DNA from: UBA1038 sp964481445
GTDB lineage: Bacteria > Bacillota > Clostridia > Christensenellales > Aristaeellaceae
Length of the DNA: 64,000 nucleotides
Direction: 5' to 3'
Assembly (NCBI GenBank): GCA_964481445.1
Contig: CAYZTQ010000002.1
Location: 21,827 to 85,826 of the forward strand
Shown: positions 9,113 to 17,159 of the stretch, one piece after another
Numbering within the stretch: position 1 is the stretch's first letter
Layout of the letters: the number at the start of each line of letters is the position of its first letter
Notes under the pieces: generated by a model
Seen by the model: only the letters and a program-made list of their open reading frames with translations
Told to the model about the DNA's origin: nothing
Database searches by the model: none
Made by a program: the position numbers and the translations under genes

Positions 9113-9847
9113 TTATTCAATCGTCGCGAAGTATTTCGCGTAGAGCTTGTCAAATTCGCCGCTTTCCTTCAAAGCCTTGAGCCCTTCATCAAGAACAGCC
9201 ATCAGTTCGGTATTCCCCAGTTTCACAGCGATGCCGTACTGCTCATCGGACAAATTCTCCTCGAGCACCTTCAGCCCTTCAATCTGCTGGGCAAAAACAC
9301 TGGATGGCGCGGAGTCGACCATCACGGCATCAAGGCGGCCGCTCTTCATATCCACGATCGCATCCAGCGCCTTGCTGTAGCGCTCGCAGACAATGCCCTC
9401 CATAGAATCAGTCACATAAATGTCGGCAGTGGTTCCCAGCTGAACCCCGATCTTCATGCCGGGCTTGATATCTTCGGTCTTATTGATGTCGGAATCAGCC
9501 AATACAATGATTTTCTGCGTGGCGCTGAAATAGGGCGCCGAAAACAGAACGCTCTTGCTCTTCTCTTCACTGATGGTGAGACCGGCAATGGCGATATCAA
9601 TCTGACCGCCTTCAAGCGCAGCGGGCAGAGCATCGAATTCCATGGACTCGACAGTATAATCGATACCTGCTTTCGACAGGATAGCCCCGATCAGCTCGAT
9701 ATCAAACCCCTGGATGGTGCCGTCATCCGCAATGTATTCAAAGGGCGGAAACTCCGCGTTTGTGCCTACCTTCAGGCTCTCCGCCAGGGCACCGGCAGCA
9801 GTCAGGCTCAAGCAAAGAGCCAGTATCATAACCATCAGCTTCTTCAT
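9113..9847 (-). CDS. Amino acid ABC transporter substrate-binding protein
   Basis: A 244-residue type II periplasmic-fold binding protein. After the signal sequence the mature part begins LKVGTNAEFPPFEY, with GFDIELI and the AIAGLTISEEKSKSVLFSAPY signature of the family 3 amino-acid binders. The ATG at 9847 follows AAGGAGGG. The signal peptide MKKLMVMILALCLSLTAAGA ends in an Ala-Leu-Ala site without the lipobox cysteine, so it looks like a freely secreted protein, which is unusual for a Gram-positive binding protein. The neighbouring permease is its likely partner; no ATPase gene is nearby. Confidence 0.93.
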   Translation of the reverse strand: MKKLMVMILALCLSLTAAGALAESLKVGTNAEFPPFEYIADDGTIQGFDIELIGAILSKAGIDYTVESMEFDALPAALEGGQIDIAIAGLTISEEKSKSVLFSAPYFSATQKIIVLADSDINKTEDIKPGMKIGVQLGTTADIYVTDSMEGIVCERYSKALDAIVDMKSGRLDAVMVDSAPSSVFAQQIEGLKVLEENLSDEQYGIAVKLGNTELMAVLDEGLKALKESGEFDKLYAKYFATIE

Positions 9848-9877
9848 CGCGCATACCCTCCTTGTCATTTCGGGTGT

Positions 9878-9906
9878 ATCATACTGCATAGTTATGCGTT
9901 TGTCAA
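9878..9906 (-). promoter_or_regulatory. Promoter for the amino acid ABC genes
   Basis: On the minus strand a perfect TTGACA (9901-9906), 17 bases, then TATGAT (9878-9883). Close to consensus, so probably strong. Confidence 0.8.
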
Positions 9907-9941
9907 GCATAATTTTACATTATTTCGGATTTTCATCCAAC

Positions 9942-9970
9942 TTGACCAAAAACAGTCCTGATAGTAATAT
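9942..9970 (+). promoter_or_regulatory. Promoter for the rhomboid-like gene
   Basis: TTGACC (9942-9947), 17 bases, TAATAT (9965-9970), about 40 bases before the ATG and divergent from the ABC promoter. Confidence 0.75.
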
Positions 9971-10010
9971 AACCATTAAGAAATTACTCATTTTGCGAGG
10001 ATTGTTCAAT

Positions 10011-10661
10011 ATGAAGCTGTTGAATCAACTGGAAAGAAAAATGTATAGGCTGCGCATTGCGCCGTTTTTCCATTATGTTATTTTTGCGATGGCGGGCGTT
10101 TACGCGCTGGATTTGCTCTTCCCCTCCTTCGGTCTGATATACCGGCTTTCTCTTATTATGCCCATGGTCTACGGCGGAGAGGTTTGGCGGCTGGTCAGCT
10201 TTATTGTTCTCCCATCAGCCGGGAATATCCTGTACGCTGCGCTCAGCATGTATTTTTATTACATCATCGGCACAACGCTCGAAAGCAAATGGGGCCCACG
10301 CCGATTCCTGCTTTATTTTCTTATCGGTGTACTCGGCGCCATCCTTGCCGCGGTCATCACACAGTTCGGCACAAACCGCTACCTCTTCCTCTCCATGTTT
10401 TTTGCCTATGCGATGATAAACCCGGAACAGGAATTGCTTTTGTTTTTCGTAGTCCCTGTCAAAATGAAGTGGATCGCTCTGCTGAACGCAGTCTATTTTA
10501 TCTATGTGCTGATTGTCGGCAGCTGGTCGATGAAGGCGGCCGTGCTGCTGAGCCTTTTGAATCTCTTTCTCTTTTTCGGAGGAGATATCATCAACCTGAT
10601 TCGCCGCAGCGTGCAGCAATACAGGCGGCGCCGCATGTTCCGCAAGGCTCAGCAGAGATGA
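10011..10661 (+). CDS. Rhomboid-like integral membrane protein, probably without protease activity
   Basis: 216 residues with about six membrane helices and a basic C-terminal tail (RRSVQQYRRRRMFRKAQQR). The layout LVYGGEVWRL-type loop (here MVYGGEVWRLVSFIVLP), GTTLESKWGPRRFLLYFLIG and LLFFVVPVKMKWIAL fits a rhomboid-superfamily group found in Clostridia. The serine motif GxSG of true rhomboid proteases is not present; the matching helix reads RYLFLSMFFAYAM, and no catalytic histidine is evident. It is therefore better viewed as a pseudoprotease or membrane chaperone-like protein. It has its own promoter and terminator, so it is a single-gene unit. Confidence 0.7.
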   Translation: MKLLNQLERKMYRLRIAPFFHYVIFAMAGVYALDLLFPSFGLIYRLSLIMPMVYGGEVWRLVSFIVLPSAGNILYAALSMYFYYIIGTTLESKWGPRRFLLYFLIGVLGAILAAVITQFGTNRYLFLSMFFAYAMINPEQELLLFFVVPVKMKWIALLNAVYFIYVLIVGSWSMKAAVLLSLLNLFLFFGGDIINLIRRSVQQYRRRRMFRKAQQR

Positions 10662-10668
10662 TCTTTGC

Positions 10669-10706
10669 AAAACGCCCGTCTGACGCGAAAATCAGACGGG
10701 TGTTTT
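10669..10706. terminator. Bidirectional terminator between the rhomboid-like gene and rnpB
   Basis: AAAACGCCCGTCTGA (10669-10683) pairs with TCAGACGGGTGTTTT (10692-10706), 15 bp with one G-U pair. It has T-rich ends on both strands and can end both the rhomboid-like mRNA and the RNase P RNA. Confidence 0.88.
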
Positions 10707-10711
10707 ATATA

Positions 10712-11047
10712 CAGTGGTGAGCGCAGCCTGTAAGCCGAGTTCTGTCTGGAATGGTCATCTATCTAGGCCGACCGTCGCCGGAAGGCTCAAGCGATTACGA
10801 AAGCGGGACGGGCCGTCCCATATGCCTTCATCTATCTTGCACCGGGTGGGGTTTACATGACGGACAAGTTGCCAGGCCGCCGGTGCGCTCTTACCGCACC
10901 TTTCCACCCTTACCGATTGCTCGGCGGTATCTCTCTGTTGCACTTGCCTTGGAGTCGCCTCCACCAGCCGTTAGCTGGCACCCTGCCCTGCGGTGCTCGG
11001 ACTTTCCTCATGCCATTGGCATGCGACCATTCAGCTGCCTCACCAGC
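10712..11047 (-). ncRNA. rnpB: RNase P RNA, bacterial class A
   Basis: The catalytic RNA that removes 5' leaders from tRNA precursors. On the minus strand the conserved core is clear: GAGGAAAGTCCGAGC near the 5' end, GGTAAGGGTGGAAAGGTGCG in the middle, and ACAGAACTCGGCTTACAG near the 3' end. The ends pair as helix P1 (GGTGAG/GCAGC with GCTGCGCTCACC). The 5' end lies about 10 bases after the zinc-ribbon gene stop, so it is either processed from that mRNA or started from a promoter within the gene end. Ends are approximate. Confidence 0.95.
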
Positions 11048-11057
11048 CGTATCAGCG

Positions 11058-11759
11058 TCAAACCATCACCATACGGCCGCAGGTCTCACACTCAACCAGC
11101 TTGCCGTTTTTGATGTTGCTCAGCACAGAGGAGGGAAAAGACATATTGCACCCCCCACACTGCTCATTTTGAAGCTTCGCAATCGGCGGCGTCGCGTGCT
11201 GCTTGATGGTGTTGTACTTCTCAATGTACTCTGCGTCAATACCCGCCAGCTTTTCCTTCGCCTTTTCACGCATCTGCTCTATCTGGGTCTGAGCCTCCTT
11301 ATACTCGGCGTCAAACTCATCACGAAGCGGAATGAACTCTTCCTTGGCGGCAACCAGCCTCACCTTCAGGTCGCGCTGAACACGGTCACGGTCCGCGGCA
11401 ATCTTGCGCAGCCTTCTGGTTTCCTGCTCAAAATCCTGCAGGGAAGCGGAAAGGCGCTGCGCTTCTTCGATATAAGCCCGAACCTGCGCGCTGTCCGAAG
11501 CGGGCTCGTTCTGCACGCGTGACTGAAGCGCCTTGATCTGATCCTCTGTCAGAGAGAGGGCGTCCTTCAAGGCATCCATGCGGTCCAGCATGGCAAGCAC
11601 CTCGTCTCCCACTTTTTTCAGGCTCTTCTGAAGCTCCTGAAAAGAATCGCGCAGCTTAACCAGCTTCTGGCGTTTGGGAGACCTGCGGATAGAAGACTCC
11701 AGATTATCAGCCTCAATATCCGCCTGCTGATACTGCCATAAAAGTTCAAGTTGGTTCAT
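11058..11759 (-). CDS. C4-type zinc-ribbon coiled-coil protein
   Basis: 233 residues: a long two-helix coiled coil (about 1-180) followed by a C-terminal zinc ribbon with CGGC and CETC pairs near residues 200 and 225. This matches the widespread family usually annotated as zinc-ribbon domain protein next to the nif3-like gene. No biochemical role is firmly established; a nucleic-acid or ribosome-linked role has been suggested for relatives. The position after trmK and nif3 and directly before RNase P RNA is conserved in several Clostridia. Confidence 0.88.
   Translation of the reverse strand: MNQLELLWQYQQADIEADNLESSIRRSPKRQKLVKLRDSFQELQKSLKKVGDEVLAMLDRMDALKDALSLTEDQIKALQSRVQNEPASDSAQVRAYIEEAQRLSASLQDFEQETRRLRKIAADRDRVQRDLKVRLVAAKEEFIPLRDEFDAEYKEAQTQIEQMREKAKEKLAGIDAEYIEKYNTIKQHATPPIAKLQNEQCGGCNMSFPSSVLSNIKNGKLVECETCGRMVMV
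11068..11095 (-). promoter_or_regulatory. Possible rnpB promoter inside the upstream gene
   Basis: TTGAGT (11090-11095), 16 bases, TATGGT (11068-11073) would start transcription just before the mature RNA. The match is moderate. Confidence 0.35.
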
Positions 11760-11768
11760 TCTTCCTCC

Positions 11769-12554
11769 TTAAAAAGTATATCCTTCCGAATGATGACGGC
11801 ATTCAGATGCATAAACTTCCACTAATAATTGTAGTTGATTCAGCCGGCTTTGTAAATAGACGGCCAGCTTGCGCATCATCGGTTCTTCTGTCTGATAGTG
11901 TCCGCCGTCAAAAAGAACAAAGCCGCTCTGGACCGCCGCAATCGCATTATGATAACGGACTTCCCCTGTCAGAAGGGCCTGCGCCCCTTCTTTCATGGCA
12001 TTCTCAAAGCCGATGTCGTATGCGCCGCCGGCAAGCGCGAGCGTTGAAATCAGAGTATCGGGCGCTCCATAGCAGCGCAGCCTCATACCCATCAGGCTGC
12101 TGATTCTCCGTCCCAGTTCCTCCGCGGCGCAGGGTTCCTTCAGCTCTCCAAGCGTCAGCACAGGATCCAGCCCTTTTCGGATACCGGAAAGGCCCAGCTT
12201 TTCGGCAATCGCAGTTCCGCCGCTTAAATCGCTGAGATCAAGATTGGTATGCGCGCTGATCAGAGAAAGGCCGCTTTTCAAAAGCTTCGAAAGCAGCCTG
12301 CCGTCATAATTGTCATCTCTGATATTTTTGACAGCATGGAACATCACCGGATGGTGCGTAATCAAAAGCTGCGCTTTCCTGCTGACAGCCTCGTCTATAA
12401 CCTCAGGCGTTGCGTCAAGCGACACCAGAACACGCTGAACTTCCCGATCCATATCCCCAATCAGGAAACCGGAATTGTCATAATCTTCCTGCGTCTCAAA
12501 GGGAGCCCGTTCATTGATCAGGTCATAAATCAGCCTGTTGCTTGCTTTTTTCAC
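11769..12554 (-). CDS. Nif3-like dinuclear metal centre protein (YqfO)
   Basis: Hexameric Nif3-family protein, 261 residues. Metal ligands are visible in LLITHHPVMFHAVKNI, SAHTNLDLSDLSGG and FDGGHYQTEEP. Some relatives act as GTP cyclohydrolase I type 2 in annotations, but the physiological role is uncertain. It lacks the long central insertion seen in Bacillus YqfO. It overlaps trmK by 32 bases, indicating co-translation. Confidence 0.92.
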   Translation of the reverse strand: MKKASNRLIYDLINERAPFETQEDYDNSGFLIGDMDREVQRVLVSLDATPEVIDEAVSRKAQLLITHHPVMFHAVKNIRDDNYDGRLLSKLLKSGLSLISAHTNLDLSDLSGGTAIAEKLGLSGIRKGLDPVLTLGELKEPCAAEELGRRISSLMGMRLRCYGAPDTLISTLALAGGAYDIGFENAMKEGAQALLTGEVRYHNAIAAVQSGFVLFDGGHYQTEEPMMRKLAVYLQSRLNQLQLLVEVYASECRHHSEGYTF

Positions 12555-13203
12555 TCTCTATCGCCTCCATAAGCCACTGAACATAAGTATCGCGATGATT
12601 GTCTCTTCTGACAGCGGCAACCCTTCTTTTCCACTCAAGATAATCCAGAACGCAGCTGCCGGTCAGACGCGCGCCTAAATACAGTTCACTCGGCGTGTAT
12701 TGCGCCGAGCCCTTCTTCGCCGCCAGAACTGTATAATACCGGCCGCCCGCGCGGACAACGACCTCTTTTTCAAAGAAAAAGCCGTATTCATACAGCCTTT
12801 CTCTAAGCATATGCATTTCTGTATGGGCAGACACAATCAGGCGTGCAGGCCCGATTTTTTCATGTTTCTGAATGATCTCCGCAATGGTTCTGCCGCCCAT
12901 CCCGGCGATGACCACTGCCGAGACCGGTTCCGTCAGGGCATCCAGACCATCCGCCCTGATCAGGCTCGCCCTTGCGCTCAGGCCGTGGAGCTCCAGCAGC
13001 CGTCTGCTCTTGCTCAGCGAATCCTCGCTGATATCGCTGACAATCATCCGCCTGCACACATTCCTCGCCAGCAGATAACAGGCAAGACGGCCGTGATCAG
13101 CGCCTATATCCGCCGCGATGTCGCAGGGAGGAACCAAATCGGCAAGGCACTGAAGCCGGGCATCCAATAGAGGCAGCTGCGGTCCGCCCGTGCTTTCACT
13201 CAA
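12523..13203 (-). CDS. trmK: tRNA (adenine(22)-N1)-methyltransferase TrmK
   Basis: TrmK adds the m1A22 mark in certain bacterial tRNAs using S-adenosylmethionine. The 226-residue protein has CDIAADIGADHGRLACYLL as the SAM-binding motif, MIVSDISEDSLSKS as the acidic ribose-binding loop, VVIAGMGGRTIAEII, and a C-terminal helical part. It overlaps sigA by 4 bases upstream and nif3 by 32 downstream, the standard order sigA-trmK-nif3. Confidence 0.93.
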   Translation of the reverse strand: MSESTGGPQLPLLDARLQCLADLVPPCDIAADIGADHGRLACYLLARNVCRRMIVSDISEDSLSKSRRLLELHGLSARASLIRADGLDALTEPVSAVVIAGMGGRTIAEIIQKHEKIGPARLIVSAHTEMHMLRERLYEYGFFFEKEVVVRAGGRYYTVLAAKKGSAQYTPSELYLGARLTGSCVLDYLEWKRRVAAVRRDNHRDTYVQWLMEAIESEKSKQQADL

Positions 13204-14297
13204 TCCAGAAAGTCCTTCAGCTTCTTGCTTCTGCTTGGGTGCCGCAGCTTGCGCAGCGCCTTCGCCTCGATCTGCCGGATGCGCTCACGCGTCACGTGGA
13301 ATTCTTTACCGACCTCTTCGAGTGTGCGGGGGTTGCCGTCATCGAGCCCGAAGCGCAGCCGCAGCACCTTGGCTTCCCTCGGCGTCAGGGTATCCAGCAC
13401 TTCCCAAAGCAATTCTTTCATCAAGGCGTTGGAGGCAGCTTCGGCAGGCGCAGGCGCGTCCTCATCCTGAATAAAATCGCCCAGATGACTGTCTTCTTCT
13501 TCGCCGATGGGAGTCTCCAGCGATACCGGTTCCTGCGCGATTTTAATAATCTCCCGCACCTTGCTCTCGCTGATGCCCATGGACCTTGCAATTTCTTCCG
13601 GCGTGGGCTCTCGTCCGTATTCCTGCAGAAGCTGTCTGGAAATGCGGATCAGCTTGTTGATCGTTTCAACCATGTGCACGGGGATACGGATGGTGCGCGC
13701 CTGGTCCGCGATTGCGCGCGTAATCGCCTGTCTAATCCACCACGTGGCATAGGTGGAGAACTTGAACCCTTTGGTATGGTCAAACTTCTCAACAGCCTTG
13801 ATCAGGCCCATATTGCCTTCCTGAATCAAATCAAGAAACAGCATGCCGCGTCCCACATAGCGCTTGGCGATAGAAACCACCAGCCTGAGATTGGCCTCAG
13901 CCAGCTCCCTCTTCGCGCTCTCATCGCCCTGCTCCATGCGCTTGGCAATTTCAACTTCCTCATCGGCGGTCAGAAGCGGAACCTTGCCGATCTCTTTGAG
14001 ATACATGCGGACAGGGTCATCAATATTGATGGCGTCCGGAACGCTCAGGTCAATTTCAGCTTCCTCGGGGCTGTCGCTGTCGGCTTCCTTCTCCTCCCCT
14101 TCGTCCTCACTGTCCTTGGTGACAGTAACGCCAAGGGTATCGAGCGTTTCGAGCACGGTTTCAAATAGTTCCGGGTCAACTTCTTCAGCAGAAAGAATGG
14201 ACATAATCGTGTTATAGCTGATGCTTCCCCGCGCTTTGGCGGTATCATACAGCTCCTGAAGCTTTTGTTCCTGTTTAGCGTCCACTTTCATACTCAT
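13200..14297 (-). CDS. rpoD: RNA polymerase primary sigma factor (SigA/RpoD)
   Basis: The housekeeping sigma factor. 365 residues with region 1.1 reduced, region 1.2-2 (AEANLRLVVSIAKRYVGRG, LIQEGNMGLIKAVEKFD, FSTYATWWIRQAITRAI), region 3 (YGREPTPEEIARSMGIS) and region 4 with helix-turn-helix TLEEVGKEFHVTRERIRQIE. Its promoters, with TTGACA and TATAAT boxes, recur across this window. The ATG at 14297 shares one base with the dnaG stop (TGATG) and is better spaced from AAGGA than the TTG just before. An acidic linker (DEGEEKEADSDSPEEAEID) separates regions 1.1 and 1.2. Confidence 0.97.
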   Translation of the reverse strand: MSMKVDAKQEQKLQELYDTAKARGSISYNTIMSILSAEEVDPELFETVLETLDTLGVTVTKDSEDEGEEKEADSDSPEEAEIDLSVPDAINIDDPVRMYLKEIGKVPLLTADEEVEIAKRMEQGDESAKRELAEANLRLVVSIAKRYVGRGMLFLDLIQEGNMGLIKAVEKFDHTKGFKFSTYATWWIRQAITRAIADQARTIRIPVHMVETINKLIRISRQLLQEYGREPTPEEIARSMGISESKVREIIKIAQEPVSLETPIGEEEDSHLGDFIQDEDAPAPAEAASNALMKELLWEVLDTLTPREAKVLRLRFGLDDGNPRTLEEVGKEFHVTRERIRQIEAKALRKLRHPSRSKKLKDFLD

Positions 14298-16087
14298 CAA
14301 GAGACATCCTTTCCTTCTGTACGGGTATGCTGCCGGCCGCTCTGGGCTTTTCGCAGCTGCATAATCTCTTCAAGCGCTCTTTTTCTTTCTTCACCGGTCA
14401 GAGCAGTCATTTCCCGGTTGATTTCCCGGATTCTTTTATCCGCCCTGCTGGAACGCAGCGTCATAATACAATCTTCCGCCGCCGGGACCACCTGTTCTGA
14501 ATCCATATTCCCAAGCCTGCTGAACGCCTCGCTGGCAATGGCGCGCGCCTCGTCGTCCTCACAGCCTGAAAGCACCTGAGCGGGATTTTGACCATCCGCA
14601 AGCGCCTGCCATAGGGTTCTGATGACAGGGCTTTCAAAATCATCCGCGCTGACCAGCCCGGGAGGCAAATGCCCCGTAGCCGCTAAAGTCAACAGCGCCT
14701 TTTCCGCTTCACCGGCAGTCTGCGCTTTTCTCATTCGGGATGCTTTTGCAGAAGACGCGGAGGCCGTTTTTTGAACGTTTTTATTGGAAGAGGCTGCGCC
14801 AGACCCAATCAGCTGATCTGCCTGCTGTGTCAACACGGCCTTTTCATACCCCGTCTGCGCTTCAAGCCAGCGGAGCAGATCTTCCCGCTCAATGGGGCTT
14901 TCAACCAGCGCAATCAGTTCGCAGGCTTTTTGGGAAAAAGTACTGTTCCCTTCAGCGGTTGCCACATTATACCCCTTCTTCAATCTAAGCAAACGGAAGC
15001 GGTTGGAAGACAGGGGGCTGATGCGCTCGAATTCTTCACCGTCATGCTGTTTGAGAAAATCATCCGGGTCAAGGCCCTCGGGCAGCTGCAGAACCCTGCA
15101 GGGAATGCGCTCCTTTTCAAGGATATCCAGAGCGCGCATGATCGCATTCTGCCCCGCCTCATCACCATCGTAGCAAACCCAGACCTCAGGAGCCAGTCGC
15201 TTCATCAGCCGCGCCTGTTCGGCTGTCAGAGCCGTGCCCAGCGTCGCGACCGCCCCGATGACGCCCTTTTTGGAGAGCGACATAACATCCATATAGCCCT
15301 CGACCAGGAGCACGCGGGACAGGTTTCTCTGCTTGCGCAGAAGATTGGCCCCATAAACACCCAGACGCTTATTGAACACCAGGGTATCCTGCGTGTTGAG
15401 GTACTTGGGCTGAGCATCCCCCATCGCTCTGCCGCCGAACCCGACGGTCCGGCCGTATACATCAATGATGGGAAACATCGCGCGGTTGCGGAACACATCG
15501 TAGCTGTGGCCATCACGCACATGAATCAGACCGGCCGCCGCAAGCTCTTCCTGCTGATAGCCTTTGGAGAGAAGATACTCTTTCAGCGTCTCCCACTCCT
15601 CACTGCTTGCGCCAAGGCCGAAGCGCTTGATCAGGCCATCTTCAAAACCGCGACCGTAGAGGTACTCCAGTATTCTCTTCCCGCCGGGACTGTAAAGCCG
15701 CTGGTGATAAAAGAGCGCCGCTTCCCTGTTGATCTCGTAGAGTTTTTCTTTGGCAGAGCGTTCTTTTTCCGCGCGGGGATCATACTCCTGCACAGGCTCT
15801 GGGATATTCAGCAGCCTCGCGATGTGACGGAGAGCCTCAGGAAAGGTCAGCTTCTCCATTTCCATCACGAACTGGGCCACATTGCCGCCAGCCTTGCAGC
15901 CGAAGCAGTGATAAACATTGCTCTCCCGGTTAACGGAAAAGGACGGCGTCTTTTCATTGTGAAAAGGGCAAAGACCTACGTAATTGCGTCCCTGACGCTT
16001 GAGGGGCAGATAAGCCGACACGATATCAACAATATCGGCGCGCGTCAGCACTTCATCAACCCACGCGCTCGGATACATACCGGCCAA
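14297..16087 (-). CDS. dnaG: DNA primase
   Basis: DnaG makes RNA primers at the fork. The 596-residue protein has the N-terminal zinc finger (Cys40, His43, Cys61, Cys64), the RNA polymerase core, the TOPRIM domain with LLVEGYMDVM and CYDGDEAGQ, and a C-terminal helicase-binding region. Start is TTG at 16087, placed 7 bases after GGGGTG; the ATG three codons later would be too far from it. It is coupled to rpoD by a one-base overlap, the ancient dnaG-rpoD pair. Confidence 0.96.
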   Translation of the reverse strand: MAGMYPSAWVDEVLTRADIVDIVSAYLPLKRQGRNYVGLCPFHNEKTPSFSVNRESNVYHCFGCKAGGNVAQFVMEMEKLTFPEALRHIARLLNIPEPVQEYDPRAEKERSAKEKLYEINREAALFYHQRLYSPGGKRILEYLYGRGFEDGLIKRFGLGASSEEWETLKEYLLSKGYQQEELAAAGLIHVRDGHSYDVFRNRAMFPIIDVYGRTVGFGGRAMGDAQPKYLNTQDTLVFNKRLGVYGANLLRKQRNLSRVLLVEGYMDVMSLSKKGVIGAVATLGTALTAEQARLMKRLAPEVWVCYDGDEAGQNAIMRALDILEKERIPCRVLQLPEGLDPDDFLKQHDGEEFERISPLSSNRFRLLRLKKGYNVATAEGNSTFSQKACELIALVESPIEREDLLRWLEAQTGYEKAVLTQQADQLIGSGAASSNKNVQKTASASSAKASRMRKAQTAGEAEKALLTLAATGHLPPGLVSADDFESPVIRTLWQALADGQNPAQVLSGCEDDEARAIASEAFSRLGNMDSEQVVPAAEDCIMTLRSSRADKRIREINREMTALTGEERKRALEEIMQLRKAQSGRQHTRTEGKDVS

Positions 16088-16135
16088 TCTTCATCACCCC
16101 TGTTTCATAGTTCGACGCCTTCCCCGCAAATCCTG

Positions 16136-17137
16136 CTAATAAACCGAAAAGCTCTCCGGCACAAACAGCTTCTGGAACTGTCTGGTAGCGAAGCGGTCCG
16201 TCATGGAGGCAACATAATCAGCGACAGCGCGCTCGCTGCCCTCTTTATAGACCGTTGTCACATACTCAAGTGGCATTTCCGCCGGATGCTCCAAATAATG
16301 CCTGAAGAGATTGATGACGATGAAATCGCATTTTTCTTCCTCTTTGGTTCGCCATTCATCCTGATAAACATTTTTGAAAAGAAAGGAGCGCAGCATATCC
16401 GTTGCCGCCTGCACCTGCTCGCCGGCCAGAATATCCCCGCTGTTCCCGCTGGTTTTGATAATATCGCTGATCATGGTGGCAATGCGCTCGCCATGCGTCT
16501 GCCCCAGTACTTTCAAGGCGTCCTGAGGAAGCTCGTGCTCCCTGATAATCCCTGCCCTGAGCGCGTCATCGATATCATGGTTGATATAGGCGATACGGTC
16601 CGCCTTGCCGACAATCTGCCCTTCCAGCGTAGCGGCCTTCCCCTTCCCGGAATGGTTCAGGATGCCATCGCGTACCTCCCAGGTGAGATTCAGCCCATTT
16701 TTGCCTTCCAGCACCTCAACCACCCTGAGGCTCTGCTCATTGTGCCTGAAACCGCCGCCTATCAGACGGTTCATTGCGCGCTCACCGATGTGCCCAAACG
16801 GCGTATGGCCAAGATCATGGCCGAGAGCGATGGCTTCCGTCAGGTCTTCATTGAGGCGCAGGCCCCGCGCGATGCTGCGGGCAACCTGAGCGACTTCCAG
16901 CGTATGGGTCAGGCGGGTACGGTAGTGATCGCCCTTAGGGGATATAAACACCTGCGTTTTGAACTGAAGCCTGCGAAAACTTTTTGAGTGAATGATTCGG
17001 TCGCGGTCGCGCTGATATTCGCTGCGCAGTTCGCAGGGCGTAATCGGAAAATCTCTCCCCCTGCTTTCCGCGCTTTTGGCCGCGAAGGGAGAAAGCATCT
17101 CCCGCTCCCTCTGCTCGATCATTTCTTTGATATTCAT
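16136..17137 (-). CDS. dgt: dGTP triphosphohydrolase family HD protein
   Basis: HD-domain hydrolase of the dGTPase type, which splits deoxynucleoside triphosphates into nucleoside and tripolyphosphate. 333 residues; RLTHTLEVAQVARSIARGL gives the first histidine, ALGHDLGHTPFGHIGE the HD pair and further ligands, and AYINHDIDDALRAG the distal aspartate. The ATG at 17137 follows GGGAGG by five bases. It lies just upstream of dnaG, a common arrangement. Substrate preference cannot be read from sequence. Confidence 0.9.
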   Translation of the reverse strand: MNIKEMIEQREREMLSPFAAKSAESRGRDFPITPCELRSEYQRDRDRIIHSKSFRRLQFKTQVFISPKGDHYRTRLTHTLEVAQVARSIARGLRLNEDLTEAIALGHDLGHTPFGHIGERAMNRLIGGGFRHNEQSLRVVEVLEGKNGLNLTWEVRDGILNHSGKGKAATLEGQIVGKADRIAYINHDIDDALRAGIIREHELPQDALKVLGQTHGERIATMISDIIKTSGNSGDILAGEQVQAATDMLRSFLFKNVYQDEWRTKEEEKCDFIVINLFRHYLEHPAEMPLEYVTTVYKEGSERAVADYVASMTDRFATRQFQKLFVPESFSVY

Positions 17138-17159
17138 ACAGGCCTCCCATGTGCAGTCT

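Noticed and set aside
14771..16987. 738-codon open frame on the plus strand
   Set aside because: It lies opposite dnaG and the dGTPase gene, whose motifs are complete; a long antisense frame is a by-product of GC-rich codon use.
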